Below, in pieces: positions 23,528 through 32,691 of a stretch of DNA of 50,525 nucleotides; the first letter of the stretch is position 1, and every line of letters begins with the position of its first letter. Under the pieces are notes generated by a model that saw nothing but the letters and a program-made list of their open reading frames with translations, had not been told where the DNA came from and did not search any database. Location: the IMG/VR virus record IMGVR_UViG_3300048588_000030, positions 1-50,525 of that record, one strand, 5' to 3'. Source of the DNA: a virus. A program made the translations under genes and the position numbers.

Positions 23528-24268
23528 ATGACTACGACAGTTCTGGATATAGTACAAGACATCCTGTCAGCTATTGACTCGGATGAAGTGAATAGTATCG
23601 GAGATACAACCGAAGCGCAATCTGCTACTCGCCTCGTGAAGAACGTCTACGACAATATAGTGGACGAGTACGGCCTCAAGTCTACAGCAGCTCTGTTCCA
23701 ACTTGACGCCACTGGTGTATCCACTCCGAATGTGATGACGCTCCCGGAAGGTGCCCATTCTATCAAGTGGATCAAGTACGACATATCCTCCCCTACTGAT
23801 CCGGCGGACTACGCCACAATGCTGTACACCCCGCCTGATGCGTTTATGGACCACGTGTCCACGCGGTCAGAGGGCACTGACATTGCCATCAGCGGCACTA
23901 TAGTTGTTCGCACTTTAACTGATCGTGCGCCTACTCTGTGGACCACGTTTGACGACAGCGCGATAGTGTTCGACGCGTATAACGTTGCGTACGATACTAC
24001 GCTGCAAACCTCCAAAACCAACTGCTACGGCGAGAGTAAGCCAACCCTTATCCTAGATGATGTGACCCCGATAGCCCTGTCCCCACGGTACATTTCATTA
24101 CTTAAGAACGAGTGCTTGGCTATGGCTCAGGACTTGTGGAAGGATGGAGTGACGCCAAAGGTTGAGCAGCAAGCTCAGAGGGCGAGGGTTAGATCGCAGC
24201 GAACTAAGCACATTGACGCGCAAACCACCACTGTTGTACTGCCCGACTATGGGCGAAAAAGGAGATAA
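23528..24268 (+). CDS. Tail tubular protein A-like (head-to-tail adaptor)
   Basis: A 246-residue protein of the T7 gp11-like type, which attaches to the portal and begins the short tail tube. The start of the protein (DIVQDILSAIDSDEVNSIGDTTEA, residues about 6-29) and the block ALFQLDATGVSTPNVMTLPEGAHSI fit this family, as does the C-terminal SLLKNECLAMAQDLW. It begins the tail-tube and internal-protein module after the receptor-binding block. Length is slightly longer than T7 gp11. Confidence 0.8.
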   Translation: MTTTVLDIVQDILSAIDSDEVNSIGDTTEAQSATRLVKNVYDNIVDEYGLKSTAALFQLDATGVSTPNVMTLPEGAHSIKWIKYDISSPTDPADYATMLYTPPDAFMDHVSTRSEGTDIAISGTIVVRTLTDRAPTLWTTFDDSAIVFDAYNVAYDTTLQTSKTNCYGESKPTLILDDVTPIALSPRYISLLKNECLAMAQDLWKDGVTPKVEQQAQRARVRSQRTKHIDAQTTTVVLPDYGRKRR

Positions 24269-24624
24269 TGACCATGACCGAGAACGAACTTCTGACCCGT
24301 GAGATTGGACTTGCAGAGAGGGTCGACCCTACCGGAAGGCGCTGGGATGTCGATCTAGAAGTAGGCGGCCAGTCTCTGTATCGTGTCGTTTTGGTTAATG
24401 AAGAGGGTGAGTCTGTTGTCCCGAGGTCGTACCCGGGGGCAGCTCCGGAACTTGCTGGTAGGTGGACTAATCGTACGCGTGGCCTTCAGATCCTTGATAA
24501 TTATCTTACTACTGCTTGGGATCTTTCGGATCGCTCGGGTAAACGCAGTGTACGCGATAAGCACGCAGCTAAGGTCGCGGCACGTGAAGGTACTACTGAG
24601 GAGTTGGATATCATTGCAGCCTAA
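24268..24624 (+). CDS. Uncharacterised small virion-region protein
   Basis: A 118-residue protein following the adaptor with a TAATGA overlap. AGGAG is three bases before the first ATG and nine before a second ATG at 24274, so the second start is likely. Sequence is mixed-charge and no family is recognised. Its 3' end overlaps the start of the tail tube protein B gene. Confidence 0.6.
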   Translation: MTMTENELLTREIGLAERVDPTGRRWDVDLEVGGQSLYRVVLVNEEGESVVPRSYPGAAPELAGRWTNRTRGLQILDNYLTTAWDLSDRSGKRSVRDKHAAKVAAREGTTEELDIIAA

Positions 24625-27154
24625 ACGCGCAAAAGTAGTGGGGCAAGCCCCGTTCGAGAAGCCGTTCTTTATGCTGAACGGCGGCTTGAACACGGAAGCG
24701 TCCCCTCTGAATGCTCCTCCAAATACGACTATAGACGAGTCAAATCTGGAGATCCTTAGAGACGGCTCACGTCGTCGCAGGCGTGCTTTGCAAGACGAGG
24801 CTGGCGGATCTACCTATAATTACGCCCCATCAGACACTGATGATATTAGTGTGTTCTCACGCTCTAATTCGTTCCAGTGGGACAATGTTGGTGGGGACTC
24901 TGCACTGACATTTCAAGTAATCAAGATTGGTGGCCGTATCCACTTCTACGCGGATTCGACTACGCTGAGTGCTGGCAAGAAGTCGTTTGTTATCGAGCTG
25001 ATGGAGTACGCGACCACTAACGTAATTAAGGACGTGATAGGCTACCCAGTCACGTTTACGGCGCACCAAGGTGTTCTGTTCTGCTCAGCGAAGTACATAC
25101 ATCCTATGTACATCGAGTACAGCGCTACGACTGATAGTGTTACGGTCACCCCAATAACTATTCGTGTCAGGGACTTTTCTGGAATTAATGACGAGATCGC
25201 CATTAACTCAAAGCCCACCACCCTGACTGACGCACACTCTTATAATCTAATTAATCGTGGGTGGAGGGCTGGTACAGCTGGCACGGACGGGTACTTGCGG
25301 TTCTTTGCTGATACTACTTATTACCCAGCCAAGAACATGATCCCGTGGAAGGGGTACAGCAAGAAGGCGGAGGGTGCCACTAACATATCCAGTAGTTTGT
25401 ATAATCCAGCCGACTGGAGTAAGTCGTATTCATCGGCCAAACTAGAGGCTGAGATCTTCGGAGAAGCGGATGCTCCGCAAGGTCACATCCTCATTAATCC
25501 GTTTGACACAACGTTTGGTCAGGTTGGCAGCGGTGTTGGTGCGCAGGACGCCACTGTAACAGCCATTAGCTCCGTATATACTGGTGGACAAGGGTACGTA
25601 ATACTTACCATGACGGTCCCGCTTGCTCACGGACTAGCTGCTAGCGATCCTGTGGAACTCACTGGTGGGTACATCACATGGTACGACGGTCCCGGAGATG
25701 TCGGAGGCACGGTGCCTATAACGGGCGTGTGGCCAGCAATGTCAGGCACAGCTGGTACAACCATCATTGTACATGTACCAGTAGCCAAATTCGTTTATAA
25801 CAATCTTTACGATAACCCGACCCTCACAACGTGGACGGGCCCTACCACCGCAGGTGTTGATCCTATCGAGAACACCATTAGTGGCGTTGTGACCGCTGAT
25901 CGCCCAACTGCGGTAGAGATGTTTGCGGGACGTATCTGGTACGCTGGGTTTGGCGCTGGGTTGTTCTCGGATACTATCCTGTTCTCGCAGATCATCATGA
26001 ACAGCGTTACGGACTACGCCAAGTACGGCAAGTGCTTCCAAGCAGGGGACCCCACTGACGAATTCCGTGCTATGGTGGTTCCTACGGATGGCGGAGCTAT
26101 TCAGATCCCGGGGCTTGCTGGAGTCAAGGATATGATAGCCACGCAAGCGTCTCTGCTTATCTTCGCGGATAGCGGTGTGTACGAGGTCACTGGTGGCAAC
26201 GCGCCGTTCAGCGCTAATAACTTCAGTGTTCGTACGATAACCGATGCTGGAGCGTGGAGCGCTGCTGGAATTACGTCATCTGAGTTTGGCATTGTCTATA
26301 CGTCCCCAAGAGGGCTGTTTGCCGTTGCACCGGACGGGCAATCTGGCCGGTTGTCCGCCGTGCCGATTATAGACGACAACATCAAGACCCTGTGGAACTC
26401 CATTCCGGATAGTTTACAGAGACACGCGCACTTGGTGTACGACTACTGCCTGCAGAAACTGTATCTTCTATACACTGATATCTCCAGATTTGACACAAGT
26501 TCGGTGCACTTTGACTCCGCACTCGTATACGATCTCCGGAACAAGGGATGGTACAGATTTAAGTTTCCTGTTCGTGGGTCGCCGTACCCTACAGATATCA
26601 GGTGCGCCGTAATCACCAAGGCTGGCGACGGCTCTAATGATAACAAGAAGGTCAAGTTTGTAGCCACCTTTGCGTACTTATCAGGATTTGGAGTTCGTAT
26701 TTTCGATCTAGACCACGCTGGGTACGTTGACTACGATGGCACGCAAGAGCTTCCATATCTGGTAACCGCGTACGATGGTATTGGCGGGGAAGACGTACCT
26801 AGAGACTTCTCGCACCGCAGGCAGGCCCCTGTAGTGCACGTGTACTCTAAGCGCACAGAGACAGGCGTAGACGGTCTAGGGGTGCCAATAAATTCGTCGA
26901 GTATCCTGTTGGAGCCACGGTGGGATTTCACAGACACGACAACTACGGGACGAGCGGGCTCCCCGCAGCAAGCCCATCGCCCCAGCCAGCTGTTTCTTGG
27001 AGATCCTACGGAGAACGGGATGCCAGTAGTTATTAGTCGTCTCAAACTTCGTGGACGTGGCAGAAGTCTACACTTGAAGTTCTACGGGGAGGCTGACAAG
27101 GACTTTCACTTGCTTGGATACGCGCTGCTGTATAAGATCGGGAGACAAGTCTAA
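24614..27154 (+). CDS. Tail tubular protein B-like (tail nozzle)
   Basis: An 846-residue protein of the T7 gp12 or podovirus stabiliser type. It lies between the adaptor and the internal virion proteins. The N-terminus KPFFMLNGGLNTEASPLNAPPNT is typical of this family, as is the beta-propeller-like body (GVYEVTGGNAPFSANN, SPRGLFAVAPDGQSG). I start it at TTG 24614 because GAGGAG lies about ten bases upstream; ATG 24671 is the alternative. Six copies would form the lower tail nozzle through which DNA leaves. The start overlaps the previous gene by 11 bases. Confidence 0.83.
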   Translation: MQPKRAKVVGQAPFEKPFFMLNGGLNTEASPLNAPPNTTIDESNLEILRDGSRRRRRALQDEAGGSTYNYAPSDTDDISVFSRSNSFQWDNVGGDSALTFQVIKIGGRIHFYADSTTLSAGKKSFVIELMEYATTNVIKDVIGYPVTFTAHQGVLFCSAKYIHPMYIEYSATTDSVTVTPITIRVRDFSGINDEIAINSKPTTLTDAHSYNLINRGWRAGTAGTDGYLRFFADTTYYPAKNMIPWKGYSKKAEGATNISSSLYNPADWSKSYSSAKLEAEIFGEADAPQGHILINPFDTTFGQVGSGVGAQDATVTAISSVYTGGQGYVILTMTVPLAHGLAASDPVELTGGYITWYDGPGDVGGTVPITGVWPAMSGTAGTTIIVHVPVAKFVYNNLYDNPTLTTWTGPTTAGVDPIENTISGVVTADRPTAVEMFAGRIWYAGFGAGLFSDTILFSQIIMNSVTDYAKYGKCFQAGDPTDEFRAMVVPTDGGAIQIPGLAGVKDMIATQASLLIFADSGVYEVTGGNAPFSANNFSVRTITDAGAWSAAGITSSEFGIVYTSPRGLFAVAPDGQSGRLSAVPIIDDNIKTLWNSIPDSLQRHAHLVYDYCLQKLYLLYTDISRFDTSSVHFDSALVYDLRNKGWYRFKFPVRGSPYPTDIRCAVITKAGDGSNDNKKVKFVATFAYLSGFGVRIFDLDHAGYVDYDGTQELPYLVTAYDGIGGEDVPRDFSHRRQAPVVHVYSKRTETGVDGLGVPINSSSILLEPRWDFTDTTTTGRAGSPQQAHRPSQLFLGDPTENGMPVVISRLKLRGRGRSLHLKFYGEADKDFHLLGYALLYKIGRQV

Positions 27155-27768
27155 TGTCTAGTGCGGGCACAGAGGGCGTCGTATCTGCTGGTAGTTCAGT
27201 AGCTGAAGGTGCTGCTTTAGGGGCTGTTGTTGGAGGTCCTGTTGGGGCCGCTATTGGCGGCGCAGTTGGTGCTGTAGCCGGAGCGTTCGGATTCGGCTCC
27301 TCAAAGAAGAAGCGCAAAGCCCGCAGACTTGCCAAGCAGTCTCGTCAGATTCAGAACTTGATCCTTCGCAAGAACATGGTCGTGGAGTTTGTCCAAGCTA
27401 GTGCTGTAGCCGCTGTGAACGCGCAAGCCTCCGGTGCGGGCACTCAGAAGACCTCCAGCACCCTTGGTGTACTCTCGTCTCTTCAGACACAAGCTCTCTC
27501 TAACCTCAAGGTAAACACTGAGTTGTTTAACAGAAACGAGAAGATCACTAAGTTGCAAGAGCAAGCTGAGAAGATGTCCGCAATACAGAGTGGTATCATG
27601 TCCGCTGTCAACGCTGTGGGCTCGGCTATGGCCCCGTTCGGTGGGCAGGGTGGTGGTGTCGCAGACCCTGCTGGAACTATACGAGTTCCGTCTGGTACTA
27701 TTGACACTAGCAGGATGATGGACTACCGCCCGCCCCAGTCGGCGTTCGGTGGACGTGGAAACGCTTAA
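27154..27768 (+). CDS. Internal virion protein A-like, with glycine zipper
   Basis: A 204-residue protein following the nozzle gene. It has a Gly/Ala-rich zipper (GAALGAVVGGPVGAAIGGAV, residues about 23-42) expected to insert into membrane, then a basic segment (SSKKKRKARRLAK) and a helical coiled region. This build matches T7 gp14-like ejection proteins, which enter the outer membrane at infection and start the DNA channel. Confidence 0.75.
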   Translation: MSSAGTEGVVSAGSSVAEGAALGAVVGGPVGAAIGGAVGAVAGAFGFGSSKKKRKARRLAKQSRQIQNLILRKNMVVEFVQASAVAAVNAQASGAGTQKTSSTLGVLSSLQTQALSNLKVNTELFNRNEKITKLQEQAEKMSAIQSGIMSAVNAVGSAMAPFGGQGGGVADPAGTIRVPSGTIDTSRMMDYRPPQSAFGGRGNA

Positions 27769-30700
27769 TGCTTACCGTAGAAATCCCCGCACGAAAGGCT
27801 GAGACTCCTCCGGAGACCACCAAGCCGCCTGAGTTCCAACTTCGCGCTAGTGATCGCCCAGAGGCGCAAGGGGGCGATTTCGTCGAGCGCCCGGAGATGG
27901 AGCCGCCCAAAGTCCTCATCAATGAGGAAGCTTCTACGGCGCTGGCACATATCGCCGGAGCGGCTCTTGGTACCTCCCCGGACATGCTTCCAGCACTGAG
28001 GGACGAGTACGCCCGTACGGGGCGCATTGCTGAGTACAAGCGGCTCAACGCCCTTGCTTCCAATGTGAACAACGTACAGCAAGCTCAGTTGGTGGCGGAG
28101 GCGGTAGCCAAGTCGGTACGTGATAACAAGATAGACATCGCATCTATCACTCCGGAGCAAGTTGATACTCACGTACGTCCGATTATAGACAAACACGCCG
28201 CGGACAAAGCCCTACTGGATGCGTACCCGGAAGCTACGGATCATGTACGTCAGCTCCATAATGGCAAACAGAATCCTCTAGCCGATGCCTTTGACGCTGA
28301 GGAGGGGCTTGGGAGCGAGACGTTAACAGCGGACCATGTCCGCTACGCCCTGTCGCTTGGCAAGGACCAGAACGAGGCCGTCTACTCCGTGTTTAAGGAC
28401 GAAGTAGACCCCCGTGGATTCTGGAAGGACCTCGTGCAGTCCGTGTTCTTCACGGCCACCCTCCCAGCCTCGTCGAAGGCTGTTGCCGAAGAGCTTGGCA
28501 TTGATGGTGCGTGGACGGACAAGTTTCGGTATGGCAAGACGCTGGAGGCTGTGCAAGAGCTTATTATCAAATCCCCCCCATCTCAGCAGAAGCTCATATA
28601 CGAGAAACTCACCAAGTTGGTCAAGACGCATCCTGCGTTCTTCTCTGACTACCATGTGTGGAAGTTCTACGAGACTCTACTCTCTCCTGAGTTCCTGAAC
28701 AAAACGGGTAAGGGTACACCTACTGGTCAGATGATGGAGGATATCTACCCGTTCATCGACATCGCCACCTATCCGGGCGGCAAGATGTTGACAAGTGCGT
28801 TCTTTCGTCTCAGTTCTGCCCCTCTGCTGAAGTTGGCTGCCCAAGTAAACCCGATGGTCTATGGAGATGAGCTTGTTGCTGGTCTAGAGGCCAGTACCAC
28901 CGCTGTTCGCAAGTTGTACAACGTAGAGAAGCCCGTACTTGCGCAACTCAATCTGCCCACTCTCCCGGAGAGTACCATCTACGACGTACCAGACATTGCT
29001 GGAAGTTTGGAGGAGAGGGCCCGGCACATAGCCCTGAACAGGGAAATCAAGCAAACCGCGGACGCCATGCGAGCCGAAGCTATGCCGGTGTCTGATCGAG
29101 TGTCCTTGGCTGAGCGGGAAGTACAGCAACTGGCTGCCCTGAAGAACGGCGTGCCAATACCCAACAAGACCTCAATTGCCCCGTTCGCGGATGGTACTGG
29201 GTTCCGGCTTGAGACTATGCTTGGGCGTCGAGCTGACCGAGGCTTTGCTACGTTGAAGTTTGCTCGTGACGTAGCCCAGAACGCACTCAATCGTGGTGCT
29301 GCTACTGCATACGAGATCTGGTACTCTAGTGGCGGTGTGGTCGCACGCCTAATGGATATGGAGGACGTGGCCAAGATCTCGGATGACCTCCTCAAAGGTA
29401 CCAAGGGCAATTTCTATGTAAAGCTTATTGCCGAAAAGCAGTTCAGTGAGTACGACCACGCTCTGTCCGCAAGTGGGCAGACTATGGACATTACCAAGGG
29501 GTGGTTGGGCCGATCACGTGGCTATTTGGCCAATCCGTCGGCGTGGATGGACAAGAAGATCTACGCCCAGTACCTGCGCAGGTTCAGCGCTCAGAGTCGC
29601 ATGACTGCCCAGCTGGACGCTATAGTTAACCCGTGGATGAAGCTTGGAGTCAAGTCCAAGTGGAAGGTTAACGACGCCTTGGTGTGGAGCGCGGACTTTG
29701 GTTTGCGGCACGAGCGCAATCCTACCATTCGAGAGATTCAGGATCAATTCGGGGGCACCCTCACGGAGAAGGAACTCAAGGGTCTGTACAGCGCCCGGGT
29801 GTACTTTGACACCTTGTATGAGCTGGAAAACGACCGTGTGCTTCGCCACCTAGACTCCATCGGAGCCAAGACTATCCGCCGGGCGGACGGGAAGATAGCA
29901 TACCACGGTGTGCCGTACAACTCCCCGGCCCAAGCTAAGCGGGTTACTAGGGCGTACGACCCAGCCACCAACACCATTGTTGATGTTACTCCGGAAAAGC
30001 TGGAGCAGCTATACAAGGCTGGTGGTCGCGTGCTCAAGACTGAGCTGGCACCTGCCCTTCGTGGAACCGACGAGGTTACGCATCACGTTCTGTTCGATCC
30101 CGCCACAGCCAAGGGCTGGGAGTACGGGGCGCTGAGTCGGCGGCCACTCAAGTACATCCACGGGTACTTCCCGCGTATGTACGAAGATCCGTACATCATC
30201 ATGAAGACCATGCCAAAGGTTATGGTTGATGGTGTGCTGCAACCCCATAGCGTAGCTGTACACACTGCTGGTTCCCGTAAGGAAGCTGCCGAGGCGATTG
30301 CCAAGCTGAATGAGTTGAACGCTGACAAGAAATGGACCTACTCCATGAAGCGGGACGTACGCCTGTCCCAGCTTGATGAGACTGCGGCTAACCAAGAGCT
30401 GATGCGGATGGAGGGTCGCCTGTTCTACGACGAGCGCAACTTGGACCGCCTACGCCACGTGAACGGCACCGAGGCGGATATCATCGCCCCCATCAACACC
30501 ATTGCTCGCTCAGCCCGTGTGCTGGCCAAGCAGGTGACTATGGAGGACTTCAACACCCACATGGTGGATCTGTGGACGAAGAGCTTTGGTAGGCAACTGC
30601 AGAAGGTGGCCAAGGAGGCCGGCTATCGTGGCAATACGGCCATCAACCCTGACCTCCTGTCAGTGGACGAAGCTCTGCGGGCCCTGAGCAGCATGGCCAA

Positions 30701-32678
30701 TGAGCCCGGAAAGTTGGGCAAGGTTGGCAAGGATGCTTTGGAGTCGTTCCGCTACATTCAGATGATGCGCGGAGCTATGGACCCGTCGTCCAACATCCTC
30801 CGCAGCAAGATGATATCCTTTGGGGAGATGCTGTATAACAGCGGGGCCCTCGGTAAAGCCGCCGGTAAACTCGGCTCTCGGGATATGTGGAAGGTCTCCC
30901 CTCTACAAGCTACGAGGGAACTGTCGTTCTTCATGTTCATCGCCGCCAATCCCATCAAGCAGTTTGTACTCAACGCACAGCAGCACATGTTCCTGCTCGC
31001 GCTGGATCCAGCGTACATTGGGCGATGGCAAGTGGATACAGCTGCCCTACTCATAGGTGCTCGGGCCAAGAGTCAGGCTATGGTTGGGGAGAAGGTGCTG
31101 AGCAAACGAGCTATGCAGCTGCAAGCCCGTATCATGCGCCTTACGGACGAGGAGTACCGCTTGTTGGTGGATAACTTCACAGCGTCAGGTCTCCTGAACA
31201 ACGTGAACATCCGGGCGGCGCTTGGCGACATTCCTACTGAGGCCGCTAACGTGCCTATGTCGCAAGCTGGACGGGTAGCGTCAAACCTGTGGGGTACGGT
31301 ATCCGCCCGTCCCCTGCGTCGATTTATGGAGCGTCACGGCTTTGACGCTGGTGAGCAGATCAACCTTACGGCCTCGTATCTGCCCGCCCTACGGGCTGTG
31401 CTGCGAGCCAATAAGTTGAAGTCGCTCACTGATCTTACCCCTACTCAGTGGGCCGAGGTGGCGACCAAGGCACTAGACTACTCGTCCGCCATGATTCGTC
31501 CGAACGCGTCCCGGTATCAGCAAGGTATCTTGGCAGTTCCACTTCAGTTCTTGCAGTTCCAGCACAAGACGTTCATGACGCTCTTGGGCATGAACAGGGC
31601 CTTTACTCGTGCTGAGCACCTGAGGATTCTGGGCGGCCAGATCATTATGTTCGGTGGCGGTGTGGTTGGCCTCACCCCGGAAGTCAAGAAGGGCCTTGCC
31701 GAGATTGGCGTGGAAGATCCAACTCTCATAGACATTGTATCTGGTGGGTTCATAGATTGGATGCTGGATAAGTCGTTCCAAGCTATCTTCGACGACCCGG
31801 AAATGAACACAAACTGGACCACCTATCTCAGCCCAGCGTCCGGCCTTCGTCAGTTGGCCACCGATTTCGTGGACATAGCCCTTACTAACGCGCCCATTGA
31901 CAGCTTCCTTGGTGTATCCGGATACGGAGCCTCCAAGATCTTCAATAGCGTGAAGCTGGCGCACAATCTCATTAACTCTCCGGATGACGTGAGCTGGGAC
32001 GAAAAGCGGATAGTCTACGCACTGGATAGTATTGCGGCTGGTATGCTGAGCGGGTACTCACAGTCACAGCAAGCTCTCGTTGCCCGCAAACTAGGATACT
32101 GGCAAGCCGCTAATGGCGAGGTATCCAGTATCAAGGCTCGGGCTGGAGAGCTGTGGATGCGCGGGCTGCTTGGGGCCAATCCTGAGGAGTTCGATATTCG
32201 CCGCAATCTCCTAAAGGAACTCCGTGGCAGCACCTTGGACGCCGAGGCTGCGGAGGACCTGAAGTCCGACGCCAAGAAGTACTACGAAGATCTACGCACG
32301 ATGGTAGTGCGGTACGGGGAGGGTGTGTACTCGGACGAGTACTTCACAGTCATGTACTCCCGCCTCAAGGATATCATCGTCGGTATGCGAGACCCCGAGG
32401 AAAAGGAAGCCTTCTACAAAGAGTTCATGGCTCTTGTGGCTAATGGTCGCCATCAGCAGGACAATCTGGAAATCTCAATTGTCAAGGCCATCAAGCTTGG
32501 TGGTAGTGTAGAGGAGTGGATGATTCGTGAGATTCAGGCGTCCAATGCACCGCAAGACCAGAAGGACGGGGCTATTGCCTTTATGCAGCAGCAACTAGAG
32601 TCTGCCGAGGCTGGCATTCCTCCAATGATGCAGAACATTGATACGAATCTTCAATACTTCAAACCAGATGTAGATTAG
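27768..32678 (+). CDS. Large internal virion (ejection) protein
   Basis: A 1636-residue protein, the largest in the genome. Its position, second of three internal proteins, and its alpha-helical, Ala/Leu/Lys-rich composition fit T7 gp15/gp16-type ejection proteins. These leave the virion first and form a channel across the cell envelope. I looked for a lytic transglycosylase signature (as in T7 gp16) near the N-terminus and saw none. Nor do I see RNA polymerase motifs. A hydrophobic helix (HLRILGGQIIMFGGGVVGL, residues about 1283-1301) may be membrane-active. The function is inferred from context. Confidence 0.75.
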   Translation: MLTVEIPARKAETPPETTKPPEFQLRASDRPEAQGGDFVERPEMEPPKVLINEEASTALAHIAGAALGTSPDMLPALRDEYARTGRIAEYKRLNALASNVNNVQQAQLVAEAVAKSVRDNKIDIASITPEQVDTHVRPIIDKHAADKALLDAYPEATDHVRQLHNGKQNPLADAFDAEEGLGSETLTADHVRYALSLGKDQNEAVYSVFKDEVDPRGFWKDLVQSVFFTATLPASSKAVAEELGIDGAWTDKFRYGKTLEAVQELIIKSPPSQQKLIYEKLTKLVKTHPAFFSDYHVWKFYETLLSPEFLNKTGKGTPTGQMMEDIYPFIDIATYPGGKMLTSAFFRLSSAPLLKLAAQVNPMVYGDELVAGLEASTTAVRKLYNVEKPVLAQLNLPTLPESTIYDVPDIAGSLEERARHIALNREIKQTADAMRAEAMPVSDRVSLAEREVQQLAALKNGVPIPNKTSIAPFADGTGFRLETMLGRRADRGFATLKFARDVAQNALNRGAATAYEIWYSSGGVVARLMDMEDVAKISDDLLKGTKGNFYVKLIAEKQFSEYDHALSASGQTMDITKGWLGRSRGYLANPSAWMDKKIYAQYLRRFSAQSRMTAQLDAIVNPWMKLGVKSKWKVNDALVWSADFGLRHERNPTIREIQDQFGGTLTEKELKGLYSARVYFDTLYELENDRVLRHLDSIGAKTIRRADGKIAYHGVPYNSPAQAKRVTRAYDPATNTIVDVTPEKLEQLYKAGGRVLKTELAPALRGTDEVTHHVLFDPATAKGWEYGALSRRPLKYIHGYFPRMYEDPYIIMKTMPKVMVDGVLQPHSVAVHTAGSRKEAAEAIAKLNELNADKKWTYSMKRDVRLSQLDETAANQELMRMEGRLFYDERNLDRLRHVNGTEADIIAPINTIARSARVLAKQVTMEDFNTHMVDLWTKSFGRQLQKVAKEAGYRGNTAINPDLLSVDEALRALSSMANEPGKLGKVGKDALESFRYIQMMRGAMDPSSNILRSKMISFGEMLYNSGALGKAAGKLGSRDMWKVSPLQATRELSFFMFIAANPIKQFVLNAQQHMFLLALDPAYIGRWQVDTAALLIGARAKSQAMVGEKVLSKRAMQLQARIMRLTDEEYRLLVDNFTASGLLNNVNIRAALGDIPTEAANVPMSQAGRVASNLWGTVSARPLRRFMERHGFDAGEQINLTASYLPALRAVLRANKLKSLTDLTPTQWAEVATKALDYSSAMIRPNASRYQQGILAVPLQFLQFQHKTFMTLLGMNRAFTRAEHLRILGGQIIMFGGGVVGLTPEVKKGLAEIGVEDPTLIDIVSGGFIDWMLDKSFQAIFDDPEMNTNWTTYLSPASGLRQLATDFVDIALTNAPIDSFLGVSGYGASKIFNSVKLAHNLINSPDDVSWDEKRIVYALDSIAAGMLSGYSQSQQALVARKLGYWQAANGEVSSIKARAGELWMRGLLGANPEEFDIRRNLLKELRGSTLDAEAAEDLKSDAKKYYEDLRTMVVRYGEGVYSDEYFTVMYSRLKDIIVGMRDPEEKEAFYKEFMALVANGRHQQDNLEISIVKAIKLGGSVEEWMIREIQASNAPQDQKDGAIAFMQQQLESAEAGIPPMMQNIDTNLQYFKPDVD

Positions 32679-32691
32679 GTGGTACTGTACT

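Noticed and set aside
27768-32678. The large internal protein as a virion RNA polymerase
   Set aside because: I see no RNA polymerase motifs, and the length is about half that of N4-type enzymes. It fits an ejection protein better.
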